Assembly (NCBI RefSeq): GCF_000426845.1
Contig: NZ_AUGD01000012.1
Location: 1-64,000, forward strand
Reading direction: 5' to 3'
DNA length: 64,000 bases
Source of the DNA: Bradyrhizobium sp. in8p8
GTDB taxonomy: Bacteria; Pseudomonadota; Alphaproteobacteria; Rhizobiales; Xanthobacteraceae
Shown here: piece after piece, positions 15,638 through 25,443 of the stretch
Position numbering within the stretch: the stretch's first letter is position 1
Layout: each line of letters starts with the position of its first letter
Made by a program: the position numbers and the translations under genes
The notes under the pieces: generated by a model
The model's input: the letters and a program-made list of their open reading frames with translations, nothing else
What the model was told of the DNA's origin: nothing
Databases searched by the model: none

Positions 15638-15752
15638 TTGGATTTGTTGGATTTGGCTCAATTGGAAGCTGTGCCCGACTGTCAGTGGCGACATGCGGAC
15701 ATCAAACATTCTGTGTCGGTCATGGGGCCGGCCGGTGCGCTTAGGGTGCTGC

Positions 15753-18053
15753 ATGGCCCGTTGTTCTGTCGCCACCTCGACCCGCCGCGAAGTCGGCTTC
15801 GCGCTCGCAGTTCTGCTCGGGATTTGCGCAGCGCTTTGGACTCAAGCAGCCTGCGCGGCCAGCGAGCTAGCCAACTTCCTGCCCAAAGTGTCGGCCGCGA
15901 ACTTCTTTCCGGATGCCGACCGCTTTGGTCCGGCGCAGGGTGACCCGCCGATCGCTCCCGCCTACAAGGGCGATCAGCTGGAAGGTTTCGTCTATCTCAA
16001 TTCCGATTTCACCAACGCTGTCGGCTATTCCGGCAAGCCGATCCATATCCTCGTCGGTATTGATCCAAAGGGCATCATTAAGGCGCTGAAACTCGTCGAT
16101 CACAAGGAGCCGATTGTCCTCATCGGCATTCCGGAGGCGCGCATCGTGGCGGCTGTCAACGGCCTCATTGGCAAGGACATGAAGCCGGTGGCGCGAGGTG
16201 CCGAACAGCCGCCGCAAGTCGACATCGTCAGTGGCGCGACCGTCACGGTTCTGGTCATGAGCGACAGCATCGTTCGTTCCGCCTCGAAACTGATCCGCAG
16301 CGGCCGTATCGGCGGCGGCGACACCGCAACGGCAGCCTCAGCGCTGCCACCGGTGACGAAGACGGTCGATTTTGAACGCAGCGAAGTCCGTGATTGGGGG
16401 AGTCTCGCCGGGGATGGCTCCGTGCGGCGTTTGCACCTGAGCATCGGCGACGTCAACGATGCCTTTGCCAAGTCGGGGAATCCGGCCGCCGCGCAGTATC
16501 CGGAGCCCGGCGACCCTGCTGATACCTTTGTCGATCTCTACGTCGCCCTGGTCAGCGTGCCGACCATCGGACGGAGCCTCCTCGGCGATGAAGGTTATCA
16601 GAGACTAAAGGATCGATTGCAGCCGGGTCAGCAGGCCATCATCGTGGCCGACAATGGCATCTACTCCTTCAAGGGCTCGGCCTACGTGCGGGGCGGCATA
16701 TTCGATCGAATCGAGGTGTTGCAGGAAGGATCGAGCACCCGCTTTCGGGACCGCAACCATACTCGCTTGGGCGGTCTCGCAGCCGCTGGCGCACCTGAGT
16801 TCAAGGAGATCGGGCTGTTCGTCACTCCGCCCGAATTCACGCTCGATCCCACCGAGCGCTGGCAATTGAAACTGTTGGTGCAGAGAGCTGTCGGCGGGCG
16901 TGATAAGGCTTTTCTCACCTTCGACCTCAATTACGACCTGCCCGATCGCTATGTCAAACGCGAGCAGCGCGCGGTACCTGTTCCGGCCACCGCTCCAGCG
17001 CTTGCTGCGCAACCTGCCGCGCCGGCCCAGTCGTCTGCGCAGGCAGCCGACCAAGAAGAGCCGCTGTGGGTGCGGATGTGGCGCTCGCACATAGCCTCGA
17101 TAGTGATCACGGCGCTCGCGCTGGGCATGCTCACCATCATTTTCTTCTTCCAAAATTTCCTGGTTCGACGACCCATCTTCTACACCTGGGTTCGCCGCGC
17201 CTATCTTGTGTTCGTGCTGTTTTGGCTCGGGTGGTACGCCAATGCGCAGCTCTCTGTCGTCAATGTAGTGACCTTCACGAATGCGCTGGTGACCGGCTTT
17301 CACTGGGAGTTTTTCCTGGCCGCGCCGCTGATATTCATTCTATGGGCGGCAACTGCCGGTGGACTTCTGTTTTGGGGCCGAGGGCCCTTCTGCGGCTGGC
17401 TCTGTCCGTTCGGCGCACTGCAGGAGCTCACAAACACTGTTGCGAAGTGGCTCAAGGTTCCGCAGATCACGGTGCCATGGGGTCTGCATGAACGGCTGTG
17501 GCCGATTAAATACATAATCTTCCTCGGACTACTCGGCCTGTCGCTCTACTCCGTAGAATTGGCCGAGAGATTTGCGGAAGTCGAACCCTTCAAGACAGCT
17601 ATCATCCTGAAGTTCGCGCGAAGTTGGCCGTTCGCGCTCTATGCGGTCGCGTTACTCGTTATCGGCCTCTTCATCGAGCGCTTCTTCTGCCGTTACCTTT
17701 GCCCCTTGGGCGCGGCGCTCGCTATTCCCGGCCGGATGCGGACGTTCGAATGGCTGCGTCGCTGGCAAGAATGCGGATCGCCCTGTCAGCGCTGCGCCAA
17801 GGAGTGTCCTGTGCAATCGATTCATCCGGAGGGTCACATCAACGTGAATGAGTGCATCTACTGCATGCACTGCCAGGAACTCTACTATGACGACCAGCGC
17901 TGCCCGCACATGATCCAGGTGCGGCTGAAGCGCGAGAAGTTTGCCGCGATGTCGTCGCCCTCGATGCGCCCCGGCGGCAAAGGGCCGCAAACGGTCATCA
18001 CCCACGCCGGAAAGCCCATCCCGGCAGGTGCCAGCACTAACCCATCGACCTGA
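15753..18053 (+). CDS. nosR: NosR, flavin/iron-sulfur electron donor and regulator for N2O reductase
   Basis: A 766-residue inner-membrane protein needed for nosZ expression and for electron delivery to N2O reductase. After a signal segment (GFALAVLLGICAALW, cut near AACAAS), the periplasmic FMN-binding domain holds VDIVSGATVTVLVMSDSIV, whose SGAT is the flavinylation site. Several helices follow around 455-690, with cysteine motifs CGWLCPFGALQE and CRYLCPLGAALA facing the cytoplasm. The C-terminal ferredoxin-like domain has CGSPCQRCAKECP and CIYCMHCQELYYD. I use ATG 15753 with AGGGTG before it; ATG 15693 is an alternative. The upstream box suggests FNR-type activation. Confidence 0.95.
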   Translation: MARCSVATSTRREVGFALAVLLGICAALWTQAACAASELANFLPKVSAANFFPDADRFGPAQGDPPIAPAYKGDQLEGFVYLNSDFTNAVGYSGKPIHILVGIDPKGIIKALKLVDHKEPIVLIGIPEARIVAAVNGLIGKDMKPVARGAEQPPQVDIVSGATVTVLVMSDSIVRSASKLIRSGRIGGGDTATAASALPPVTKTVDFERSEVRDWGSLAGDGSVRRLHLSIGDVNDAFAKSGNPAAAQYPEPGDPADTFVDLYVALVSVPTIGRSLLGDEGYQRLKDRLQPGQQAIIVADNGIYSFKGSAYVRGGIFDRIEVLQEGSSTRFRDRNHTRLGGLAAAGAPEFKEIGLFVTPPEFTLDPTERWQLKLLVQRAVGGRDKAFLTFDLNYDLPDRYVKREQRAVPVPATAPALAAQPAAPAQSSAQAADQEEPLWVRMWRSHIASIVITALALGMLTIIFFFQNFLVRRPIFYTWVRRAYLVFVLFWLGWYANAQLSVVNVVTFTNALVTGFHWEFFLAAPLIFILWAATAGGLLFWGRGPFCGWLCPFGALQELTNTVAKWLKVPQITVPWGLHERLWPIKYIIFLGLLGLSLYSVELAERFAEVEPFKTAIILKFARSWPFALYAVALLVIGLFIERFFCRYLCPLGAALAIPGRMRTFEWLRRWQECGSPCQRCAKECPVQSIHPEGHINVNECIYCMHCQELYYDDQRCPHMIQVRLKREKFAAMSSPSMRPGGKGPQTVITHAGKPIPAGASTNPST

Positions 18054-18071
18054 CAGCAAGAGGAGACCAAC

Positions 18072-20021
18072 ATGGCACAGGAAGACGACAAGAGCACGAT
18101 CAGCCGGCGGCAGGTGGTCGGCACCGCCGCAATCGGTGCGGCGAGCCTGGCGGGTGGAGTTGGTCTCGGCCGAACCCTCACGCCGGAACCCGCAGCAGCG
18201 CAGGCACAGCCTAAGGCTCAGCCCCAGGCTCCAGCCCGGACCGGCGTTTTAAAGGCTGAGGTCGCCCCGGGTGAGCTCGACGAATACTACGTGTTTTTCT
18301 CCAGCGGCCAGACCGGCGAGGTGCGCATTATCGGCATGCCGTCGATGCGCGAACTCATGCGCATCCCAGTATTTAACCGCTGTAGCGCCACTGGCTGGGG
18401 TCTCACGAACGAGAGCCGCAAGATCATGACGGAAGGTCTGTTGCCCGAGACGCGCGAGCGGCTGAAGGACAAACTCGGCATTTGGATGAACGGCGATTGC
18501 CATCACCCGCACATGTCGTTCACCGACGGGACCTATGATGGCCGCTACGTCTTCATTAACGACAAAGCGAATACGCGCCTTGCCCGCATCCGCACGGACA
18601 TAATGAAATGCGACAAGATCGTTGAGCTGCCGAACCAATACACGATCCACGGCATGCGTCCGCAGAGATATCCCCGCACTGGATATCTGTTCTGCAACGG
18701 CGAATACGAGGTGCCGCTGCCCAATGATGGCAGGGTGCTCGATGACAAATCGAAATACTGGTCGATCTTCTCCGCTGTCGACGGCGACACCATGAAGGTC
18801 GCTTGGCAGGTGATTGTCGACGGCAACCTCGACAATACCGATGCCGACTATCAGGGCAAATACACGTTCTCGACCTGCTACAATTCGGAGAAGGGTATCG
18901 ATCTCGCAGAAATGACTGCGAGCGAGCAGGACTGGGTCACCATCTTCAACATTAAGCGCATCGAGGAGGCGGTAAAGAAAGGTGACTTCAAGGAGATGAA
19001 CGGCGTGCCCGTCATTGATGGTCGGCACGGCTCGCCTTATACGCGCTACGTCCCGGTATCCAACAGTCCGCACGGGATGAATGCGGCACCGGACGGCATC
19101 CATGTCGTCGCGAACGGCAAGCTGTCGCCGACCGTGACGGTATTCGACGTCCGTCTGTTCGATCAGTTGTTCGACGACAAGATCAAGCCGCGCGACGTGG
19201 TCGTCGCTGAACCCGAGCTCGGCTTAGGCCCGTTGCACACCGCGTACGACGGCAGGGGCAATGCCTACACCACGCTCTTCCTCGATAGCCAGGTCTGCAA
19301 GTGGAACATCGATCTTGCCAAGCGAGCCTTCAAGGGGGAGAAGGTCAATCCGATCATCCAGAAGCTCGACGTTCACTATCAGCCCGGCCACAACCACTCT
19401 TCGATGGGAGAAACCAAGGAAGCTGACGGCAAGTGGCTGATCTCGCTGAATAAGTTCTCGAAAGACCGCTTCATCAATGTCGGGCCTCTCAAGCCTGAGA
19501 ACGATCAGCTAATCGATATCTCCGGCGAGCAGATGAAGCTCGTGCACGATGGCCCGAGCTTTGCCGAACCGCACGACGCCGTGATCGTCCATCGTTCGAA
19601 GCTGGAGGGGCGGGTCATAAGCGTCTGGAAGCGCGATGATCCCTATTTCGCGGACGCGGTGAAGCAGGCGGCGGCTGACGGCGTGAAGCTCGAAAGCGAC
19701 GCCAAGGTCGTCCGTGACGGCAACAAGGTCCGCGTCTACATGTACTCGGCCGCGCCCGCCTACGCGCTCGAGAAGTTCGAGGTTAAGCAGGGCGACGAGG
19801 TGACGGTCTACGTCACCAATATCGACGACGTCGAAGATCTGACGCACGGCTTCTGCATCGTCAACTACGGCATCAACATGGAAATTGGTCCGCAGCAGAC
19901 CGCGTCGGTGACTTTCGTCGCTGACAAGCCGGGCGTGTACTGGTACTTCTGCACGTGGTTCTGCCATGCCATGCACATGGAGATGCGCGGCCGCATGCTG
20001 GTGTCTCCGCAGAACGTGTGA
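18072..20021 (+). CDS. nosZ: NosZ, nitrous oxide reductase (clade I, Tat-exported)
   Basis: This 649-residue periplasmic enzyme reduces N2O to N2. The twin-arginine signal (SRRQVVGTAAIGAASLAGG) defines the typical clade I form. The seven-bladed propeller carries CuZ ligands, seen in DCHHPHMSFTDG, GHNHSSMG and SFAEPHDAV. The C-terminal cupredoxin holds the CuA site HGFCIVNYGINME...CTWFCHAMHMEM, with both Cys, the Met and His ligands present. Length and motifs are complete. It follows nosR by 18 bp with an AGAGGAG ribosome site and precedes nosD by two bases. Confidence 0.97.
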   Translation: MAQEDDKSTISRRQVVGTAAIGAASLAGGVGLGRTLTPEPAAAQAQPKAQPQAPARTGVLKAEVAPGELDEYYVFFSSGQTGEVRIIGMPSMRELMRIPVFNRCSATGWGLTNESRKIMTEGLLPETRERLKDKLGIWMNGDCHHPHMSFTDGTYDGRYVFINDKANTRLARIRTDIMKCDKIVELPNQYTIHGMRPQRYPRTGYLFCNGEYEVPLPNDGRVLDDKSKYWSIFSAVDGDTMKVAWQVIVDGNLDNTDADYQGKYTFSTCYNSEKGIDLAEMTASEQDWVTIFNIKRIEEAVKKGDFKEMNGVPVIDGRHGSPYTRYVPVSNSPHGMNAAPDGIHVVANGKLSPTVTVFDVRLFDQLFDDKIKPRDVVVAEPELGLGPLHTAYDGRGNAYTTLFLDSQVCKWNIDLAKRAFKGEKVNPIIQKLDVHYQPGHNHSSMGETKEADGKWLISLNKFSKDRFINVGPLKPENDQLIDISGEQMKLVHDGPSFAEPHDAVIVHRSKLEGRVISVWKRDDPYFADAVKQAAADGVKLESDAKVVRDGNKVRVYMYSAAPAYALEKFEVKQGDEVTVYVTNIDDVEDLTHGFCIVNYGINMEIGPQQTASVTFVADKPGVYWYFCTWFCHAMHMEMRGRMLVSPQNV

Positions 20022-20023
20022 CA

Positions 20024-21409
20024 ATGCTTCGCGCGCGTCGTCTTGCAATCTGGACGCTGGCGGCCTTGCTGGCCGCCGGCGTTGATGCGCGCGCGGCAAG
20101 AGCGGAGAAGGTCTCAGTTGCGCCCGACGCCGGAAATCTCCAGGCCGTTCTCGACTCCGCATCTGACGGTGATGAAGTATCGCTTGGGGCGGGCACCTAT
20201 CGCGGTCCGCTGTATGTTGCTCGTCGAGTCATCCTTTCCGGCACGCCAGGCGCCTCGGTAGCCGGCTCCGGGAAAGGGAGCGTCATCACGATATCCGCTC
20301 CGGGTGCCGTTGTCCGCGGCCTTGAGGTACGTGGCTCCGGTCGCTCACTCGAAACCATGGACTCGGGAATCTTCGTCGAGCAGTCGGCCCGCGGCGCAGT
20401 CGTCGAGGACAACCGCATTGTGGAAAACCTCTTTGGCATCTATTTCCACGGAGCGCCGGACGCCATCGCCCGCCGCAACTCCGTCATCGGGCTGCGGCAA
20501 GCCCGCATGAGCGAAACCGGCAACGGGATCACGGTCTGGAATGCGCCCGGCGCCAAAGTGCTCGACAATGACTTTCGCTATGGGCGCGACGGCATCTTCG
20601 CGATCACAAGTCGCAGCAACACGTTCAGCGGTAACCGCTTCCGTGATCTGCGGTTTGGCGTGCACTATATGTACGCCAACGACGGGGAGATCACCAAGAA
20701 CGTCTCCAAGGGGAACATCATCGGCTACGCGTTGATGTTCTCAAAGAATCTCGTGGTTCGCGGCAACGTTTCTGACCACGACCGCGACCGCGGCATCCTG
20801 TTCAATGCGACGAATGGATCGGATATCACCGGCAATACGGTGATCGGCGGCTCGCAGCCGGCAGAGCGCTGGGCGACATCAGACAGCCGCGGCACTGACG
20901 AAGGCGTGCCGCAATCGGTAGCGGGCACCTCCGGGGCTCCGAAGGGCGAGCGGCTGGGCCCCGAAAAATGCGTGTTCATCTATAACACCAACAAGAACCG
21001 GATCGAGCGCAATTGGTTCGAGGGCTGCGAGATCGGCGTTCACTTCACGGCAGGTTCCGAGGGCAATGAGATCACTGGCAACGCGTTCGTCAACAACGCC
21101 AACCAGGTGAAATACGTCGGCACCCGTCGCCTCGACTGGTCGAAAGAGGGGCGCGGCAACTACTGGAGCGACAACCCGGCCTTCGATCTCAATGGCGATG
21201 GCATCGCCGACACGGCCTACCGGCCGAACGATCTGATTGACCGCGTGCTGTGGACGGCTCCTGCGGCGAAGCTTCTGATCAATAGTCCCGCGGTCCAGGT
21301 GATCCGTTGGGCACAGGCGCAGTTTCCGGCGCTTCTGCCGGGCGGCGTCTTCGACAGCCATCCTCTGATGTCGCCGCCGGCGCACCGGGCGCCCGAGGAG
21401 GCACGATGA
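20024..21409 (+). CDS. nosD: NosD, periplasmic copper-site maturation protein
   Basis: A 461-residue secreted protein required with NosF and NosY to assemble the CuZ centre of N2O reductase. The signal peptide (LAIWTLAALLAAGVDARA) is followed by repeated short beta-helix rungs of the CASH/PbH1 type, recognisable as SGIFVEQSARGAVVEDNRI, GNGITVWNAPGAKVLDND and NEITGNAFVNNANQ. The ATG at 20024 sits directly after the nosZ stop; the longer upstream frame is not used. Its end overlaps nosF by four bases. Confidence 0.94.
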   Translation: MLRARRLAIWTLAALLAAGVDARAARAEKVSVAPDAGNLQAVLDSASDGDEVSLGAGTYRGPLYVARRVILSGTPGASVAGSGKGSVITISAPGAVVRGLEVRGSGRSLETMDSGIFVEQSARGAVVEDNRIVENLFGIYFHGAPDAIARRNSVIGLRQARMSETGNGITVWNAPGAKVLDNDFRYGRDGIFAITSRSNTFSGNRFRDLRFGVHYMYANDGEITKNVSKGNIIGYALMFSKNLVVRGNVSDHDRDRGILFNATNGSDITGNTVIGGSQPAERWATSDSRGTDEGVPQSVAGTSGAPKGERLGPEKCVFIYNTNKNRIERNWFEGCEIGVHFTAGSEGNEITGNAFVNNANQVKYVGTRRLDWSKEGRGNYWSDNPAFDLNGDGIADTAYRPNDLIDRVLWTAPAAKLLINSPAVQVIRWAQAQFPALLPGGVFDSHPLMSPPAHRAPEEAR

Positions 21410-22326
21410 CGAGCACGGTGCGGGTTACCGACGTCACCAAGGTGTACGGCAGGGCCACGGCCGTGCGCGGGGCTTCGTTCGAACTGAGCCAAGGCGAGCT
21501 GGTGGCCTTGATAGGCCACAATGGCGCCGGCAAGACCACGCTGATGAAGCTGATGCTGGGATTGATCCGGCCGACCCGCGGATCGGTCGAGGTCCTCGGT
21601 GACAATCCAGCGGCCGGTGAGTTCGCCGGCCGACGGCAACTTGGGTACCTCCCCGAAAACGTCTCCTTCGATGCCGCGTTGACCGGCCGCGAGACACAGG
21701 CCTTCTACGCGCGGCTGAAACGGGAGCCGGTGGCGAAGGCGTTGGAGTTGCTTGAAATCGTCGGGCTCGGCGCTGCCGCCCGTCAGCGCATCGGGACTTA
21801 TTCGAAAGGCATGCGACAGCGATTGGGGCTCGCCCAAGCGCTCATCGGGCATCCGAAGGTGTTGTTGTTGGACGAGCCCACCACCGGGCTCGATCCGGAG
21901 CTGCGCCAGACTTTTTACGAAGTCATCGAGCGGCTCGCCGCCGCTGGCGCGACCGTGTTCATGTCCTCGCATGCACTTACAGAACTCGAAGAGCGCGCCG
22001 GGCGCGTCATCATCATGAACCACGGCATCAAGGTGGCGGATGGTTCGATCGAACGGCTGCGCAACATCGCGAGATTGCCGACCAAGATAAGGCTGAAGGT
22101 CGCGGGTCTTGCGCCCACCGAACTGCCCTCTTGGCTGCCGAGTGGTGCGGCATGTCGGCGGCTCAATGGACATATCGTCGAGATCGACGCGGCGCCCGAA
22201 CAGAAGATCCAACTTCTGCACAGCGCGACGGCCGCCGGGACGTCGGTTGAGGACCTCGACGTTATTCCACCGACCCTGGACGAACTCTACGCGCATTTCC
22301 TGCGGCAGGCGGAGCGAACGCCATGA
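21406..22326 (+). CDS. nosF: NosF, ABC ATPase for N2O reductase maturation
   Basis: A 306-residue ATPase that works with NosD and NosY in sulfur or copper delivery to NosZ. Walker A is GHNGAGKTTLMKLMLG, Q-loop region RRQLGYLPENVSFDAALTG, signature YSKGMRQRLGLAQAL, Walker B LLLDEPTTGLDPE, then SSHALTELEERAGRV. The ATG at 21406 overlaps the nosD stop (ATGA), and the gene ends with an ATGA overlap into nosY. Confidence 0.94.
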   Translation: MTSTVRVTDVTKVYGRATAVRGASFELSQGELVALIGHNGAGKTTLMKLMLGLIRPTRGSVEVLGDNPAAGEFAGRRQLGYLPENVSFDAALTGRETQAFYARLKREPVAKALELLEIVGLGAAARQRIGTYSKGMRQRLGLAQALIGHPKVLLLDEPTTGLDPELRQTFYEVIERLAAAGATVFMSSHALTELEERAGRVIIMNHGIKVADGSIERLRNIARLPTKIRLKVAGLAPTELPSWLPSGAACRRLNGHIVEIDAAPEQKIQLLHSATAAGTSVEDLDVIPPTLDELYAHFLRQAERTP

Positions 22327-23150
22327 ACGCGCTTATCATTGCGCGCAAGGAAATCCACCAGGCGGTTCGTAACCGCTGGGTCCTGGCGTCAACGTTGCTG
22401 CTCGCTGGCCTCTCGCTGTCGCTGACGTTCCTCGGAAGTTCGCCGACCGGCACCGTGGGCGTGCGTGCGCTCGATGTCGTGATCGTGAGCCTGTCGAGCC
22501 TGACCATCTTCCTGATTCCGTTGATCGGACTTCTTATCTCCCACGATGCCATCGTTGGCGATATGGAGCGCGGGACCATGCTCCTGCTGCTGAGCTACCC
22601 GGTCGCGCGCTGGCAGGTGTTGCTGGGCAAGTTCATCGGTCACCTGGCGGTGCTCGCGTTCGCGACCTGTCTCGGCTACGGCATCGCCGCGGCAGCGCTG
22701 ATCGCCTCCGGAAGCCGGATCGACTCGGACAGCCTCGCCGCCTTCAGCGCCATGATCGGCTCGTCCGTGATGCTTGGAGCGGTTTTCGTCGCCACCGGAT
22801 ATCTCGTCAGCGCGCTGGTGCGCGACCGCGGCACGGCTGCGGGCGTGTGTATCGGCTTGTGGCTCCTGCTGGTCCTCATCTATGACATGGCGCTACTCGG
22901 ACTGCTCGCCGTGGACCAGGGCCGCAGCATCTCGTCCGCTGCGGTCGACGCGATGCTGCTACTGAATCCAACTGACGTCTATCGCTTGTTCAACCTCACG
23001 GGATTCGCAAACGTCAGCACGTTCGCTGGGATGGCCGGGCTGGCGCAGAGCACAACTTTGTCCGCAACCATCCTTCTGGCTGCTCTGCTGCTCTGGACGG
23101 TCATCCCGCTCGGGTTAGCGGCGTTCGCTTTTTCCCGGAGGGAGCTATGA
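22323..23150 (+). CDS. nosY: NosY, ABC permease for N2O reductase maturation
   Basis: A 275-residue inner-membrane permease partner of NosF with six predicted helices: WVLASTLLLAGLSLSLTFLG, IVSLSSLTIFLIPLIGLLI, LAVLAFATCLGYGIAAAALI, SVMLGAVFVATGYLVSALV, GVCIGLWLLLVLIYDMALLG and ATILLAALLLWTVIPLGLA. The DMERGTMLLLLSYPV element after helix 2 is conserved in NosY and related ABC-2 permeases. It overlaps both nosF and nosL by four bases. Confidence 0.93.
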   Translation: MNALIIARKEIHQAVRNRWVLASTLLLAGLSLSLTFLGSSPTGTVGVRALDVVIVSLSSLTIFLIPLIGLLISHDAIVGDMERGTMLLLLSYPVARWQVLLGKFIGHLAVLAFATCLGYGIAAAALIASGSRIDSDSLAAFSAMIGSSVMLGAVFVATGYLVSALVRDRGTAAGVCIGLWLLLVLIYDMALLGLLAVDQGRSISSAAVDAMLLLNPTDVYRLFNLTGFANVSTFAGMAGLAQSTTLSATILLAALLLWTVIPLGLAAFAFSRREL

Positions 23151-23698
23151 GAGGTTGGGCATTGGCATTCGCCCTCTTGCTTCCGCTCGCGCTCGCCGGT
23201 TGCGGCGAGAAGCAAGTGTCGAAGATTCCTCCGCCGCATCGGATGACCGCGGACGTGATCGGTCACTACTGCGGCATGAACGTGTTGGAGCACCCTGGGC
23301 CAAAGGGACAGATCTTTGTCGCCAGTCTGATCGAGCCGGTCTGGTTCTCTTCGGCGCGAGACGCCATTGCTTTCACGATGCTGCCAGAGGAGCCGAAAGA
23401 TATTCAGGCAATTTACGTCTCTGACATGGGGAAGGCCGATAGCTGGGAAAACCCGGGCGCCGAAAACTGGATCGAGGCCCGCAAGGCGGTGTTCGTGATC
23501 GGTAGCAGCGCCAGGGGAGGCATGGGTGGCGACGAGGCGGTACCGTTTTCGGATAGAGAGGCGGCGGAGAAATTCGTCAGCAAGAACGGAGGACGAATGG
23601 TTACCTTCACCGAGGTGCCCCACGACTATGTGCTGGGATCAGGCGAGACGACCGGCGCGGCTGCGGAAAATGGCGCTTCGCGCGGGCCGATGAATTGA
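23147..23698 (+). CDS. nosL: NosL, copper-chaperone lipoprotein
   Basis: A 183-residue outer-face lipoprotein that binds Cu(I) for NosZ maturation. The lipobox LALAGC places the lipidated Cys at residue 19. The copper motif HYCGMNVLEHPGPKGQIF and the Met ligand in IYVSDMGKADSW match the NosL family. The C-terminal end is a Gly/Ala-rich tail. It overlaps nosY by four bases and is followed after 7 bp by the broken nosX. Confidence 0.93.
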   Translation: MRGWALAFALLLPLALAGCGEKQVSKIPPPHRMTADVIGHYCGMNVLEHPGPKGQIFVASLIEPVWFSSARDAIAFTMLPEEPKDIQAIYVSDMGKADSWENPGAENWIEARKAVFVIGSSARGGMGGDEAVPFSDREAAEKFVSKNGGRMVTFTEVPHDYVLGSGETTGAAAENGASRGPMN

Positions 23699-23705
23699 GG
23701 AGAAT

Positions 23706-24703
23706 ATGATGATACGCGCGAACTCCCGGAGACGCTTCATCAGCATCAGCGCAGCGGCGGCGGGCCTTGCGGTCGTACCGTTTGGTCGCGCTGCAAGCGT
23801 AGAGGCAAAGCTCGTCACCTGGCATGGGACGATGCTGGGCGCTGCCGCAACCATGAAGATCCATCACGAGGATGAGCGCGAGGCGCAACGCTTGATCGCC
23901 GAGGCACTCGCGAAAGCGCGCCGGCTGGAGCGGCTATTCAGTCTTTATCGCGAGGATTCCGCTCTCGTTGAACTGAATCATACCGGCATTCTGGTCGATC
24001 CTGCGCCGGAACTCGTTGAACTCCTGTTGATCTCGCGACGCCACACCGAATTGACCGGTGGCTTGTTCGATCCAACCGTGCAACCGCTGTGGGAGCTTTA
24101 CGCCGATCACTTTTCCCGGCCGGATGCAGATCCGGCTGGCCCGCCACGGGCAGCGCTGCAATCCGCATTGGTGCGCGTTGGTTTTGACAAGTTGATCATT
24201 GGTGGCAGTCGCATTGCAATGCCGCGCGGCACCAGGGTGACCCTGAATGGAATCGCGCAGGGCTACGTGACGATAAGATCGTCGAGTTCTTGTTGTCCCA
24301 GGGCGTCGCTCACAGCCTGGTCGATATGGGCGAAACACGCGCGATCGGATCCCGGCCGGATGGGCTGCCGTGGGAGGTTGGGGTCGCCGATCCTGAAGTG
24401 GTGGGCCGGACCCAAACCATCCTTCCGGTCGTCGATCGAGCCGTATCGACGTCCGGGGCTTACGGATTTCGCTTCGACCCGCACGGCCGCTTCAACCACC
24501 TGTTTGATCCCTCAACCGGCGGCTGCGCGCGCCGCTACCGCAGCGTGACAACCGTCTCTCGGGACGCTACGACCGCTGATGCCCTGTCCACGGCATTCAG
24601 CCTGATGAGCGAGGAGCAAATTCGCGTCGTGCTGCAATATGTTGAGATCGAGCGGGTTCATCTCATTGATGAGAAGGGAAATGCGTATGAGATGAATGCA
24701 TAG
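23706..24703 (+). pseudogene. nosX: NosX (ApbE-type FAD transferase), frameshifted
   Basis: NosX attaches FMN from FAD to the SGAT threonine of NosR. The first frame (23706 to about 24270) gives a signal region RRRFISISAAAAGLAVVP and ApbE motifs such as LTGGLFDPTVQPLWELY and TRVTLNGIAQGYVT. At gtgac-gataag, one base is missing. The correct continuation (DKIVEFLLSQGVAHSLVDMG) is in the +1 frame and runs cleanly through TSGAYGFRFDPHGRFNHLFD to the TAG before 24703. Both halves are otherwise well conserved, so this is a recent single-base deletion or a sequencing error. Without it, another ApbE would be needed to flavinylate NosR. Confidence 0.88.
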
Positions 24704-24779
24704 ACGAATGAGACGTTCGGCGAATTGAACTATTTGGCGGAAACAGGTTTTGTTTTCGACCTCGAAGCGGGAGAAATGC

Positions 24780-25169
24780 ATGAATCGAATTGCCCTTGCA
24801 GCACTGTTCATCGTGGCTGGGTTTGGTCAGGCCAGCGCCCAGGACGCCGCCGCCGGCGAGAAGGTCTTCGTCGTATGCAATGCCTGCCATCAGGTCGGCG
24901 ATAGCGCAAAGAATGTCGTCGGACCGGTCCTCAACGGGCTATTCGGACGCAAGGCCGGCTCGGTTGACGGCTACAGCTACTCGGACAGCAACAAGAAATC
25001 GGGCATCACATGGGATGACGCGACCTTCTCGGAGTACATCAAGGATCCGAAGGCCAAGGTGCCCGGCACCAAGATGGCTTTTGCCGGCGTCAAGGACGAG
25101 CAGAAGATCAAGGATTTGACTGCCTACCTGCATCAATTCGACAAGGCGCCGGTCAAGCTTGCGCAGTGA
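24780..25169 (+). CDS. Periplasmic class I cytochrome c (c2/c550 type)
   Basis: A 129-residue monoheme cytochrome. Signal peptide MNRIALAALFIVAGFGQASA with cleavage before QDAAAG; heme motif CNACH at about residues 38-42; axial Met in PGTKMAFAGVKD. This matches mitochondrial-like cytochromes c2/c550 of alphaproteobacteria, which donate electrons to N2O reductase or oxidases. ATG 24780 has a GGGAGAA ribosome site. Its place 76 bp after nosX suggests supply of electrons to NosZ. Confidence 0.9.
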   Translation: MNRIALAALFIVAGFGQASAQDAAAGEKVFVVCNACHQVGDSAKNVVGPVLNGLFGRKAGSVDGYSYSDSNKKSGITWDDATFSEYIKDPKAKVPGTKMAFAGVKDEQKIKDLTAYLHQFDKAPVKLAQ

Positions 25170-25443
25170 TGCCCTGAGCCCGGTCTTACCTTCCAGTCGC
25201 TGTTAAGATCGCGTTTGGCCGCGAGACTTCCGAGATGGGGTGCTCGGGCGAGGACAGAAGGGTCGGGTTTGTAAGGCCGCGTCGGGTGCGCGACAGCTGC
25301 GTCGCGCCTGATGCCATCGCGGCCGGGCGCTGATTTGCCAGGAACGATTCGTCCGGAACTTTGCTCCGGATCAAACTAGTCGTGCCGCCGGCTCCCTATC
25401 TGGCAGACAAGCAATCAAGATCAACCCGGAGGAGATCCGAACC

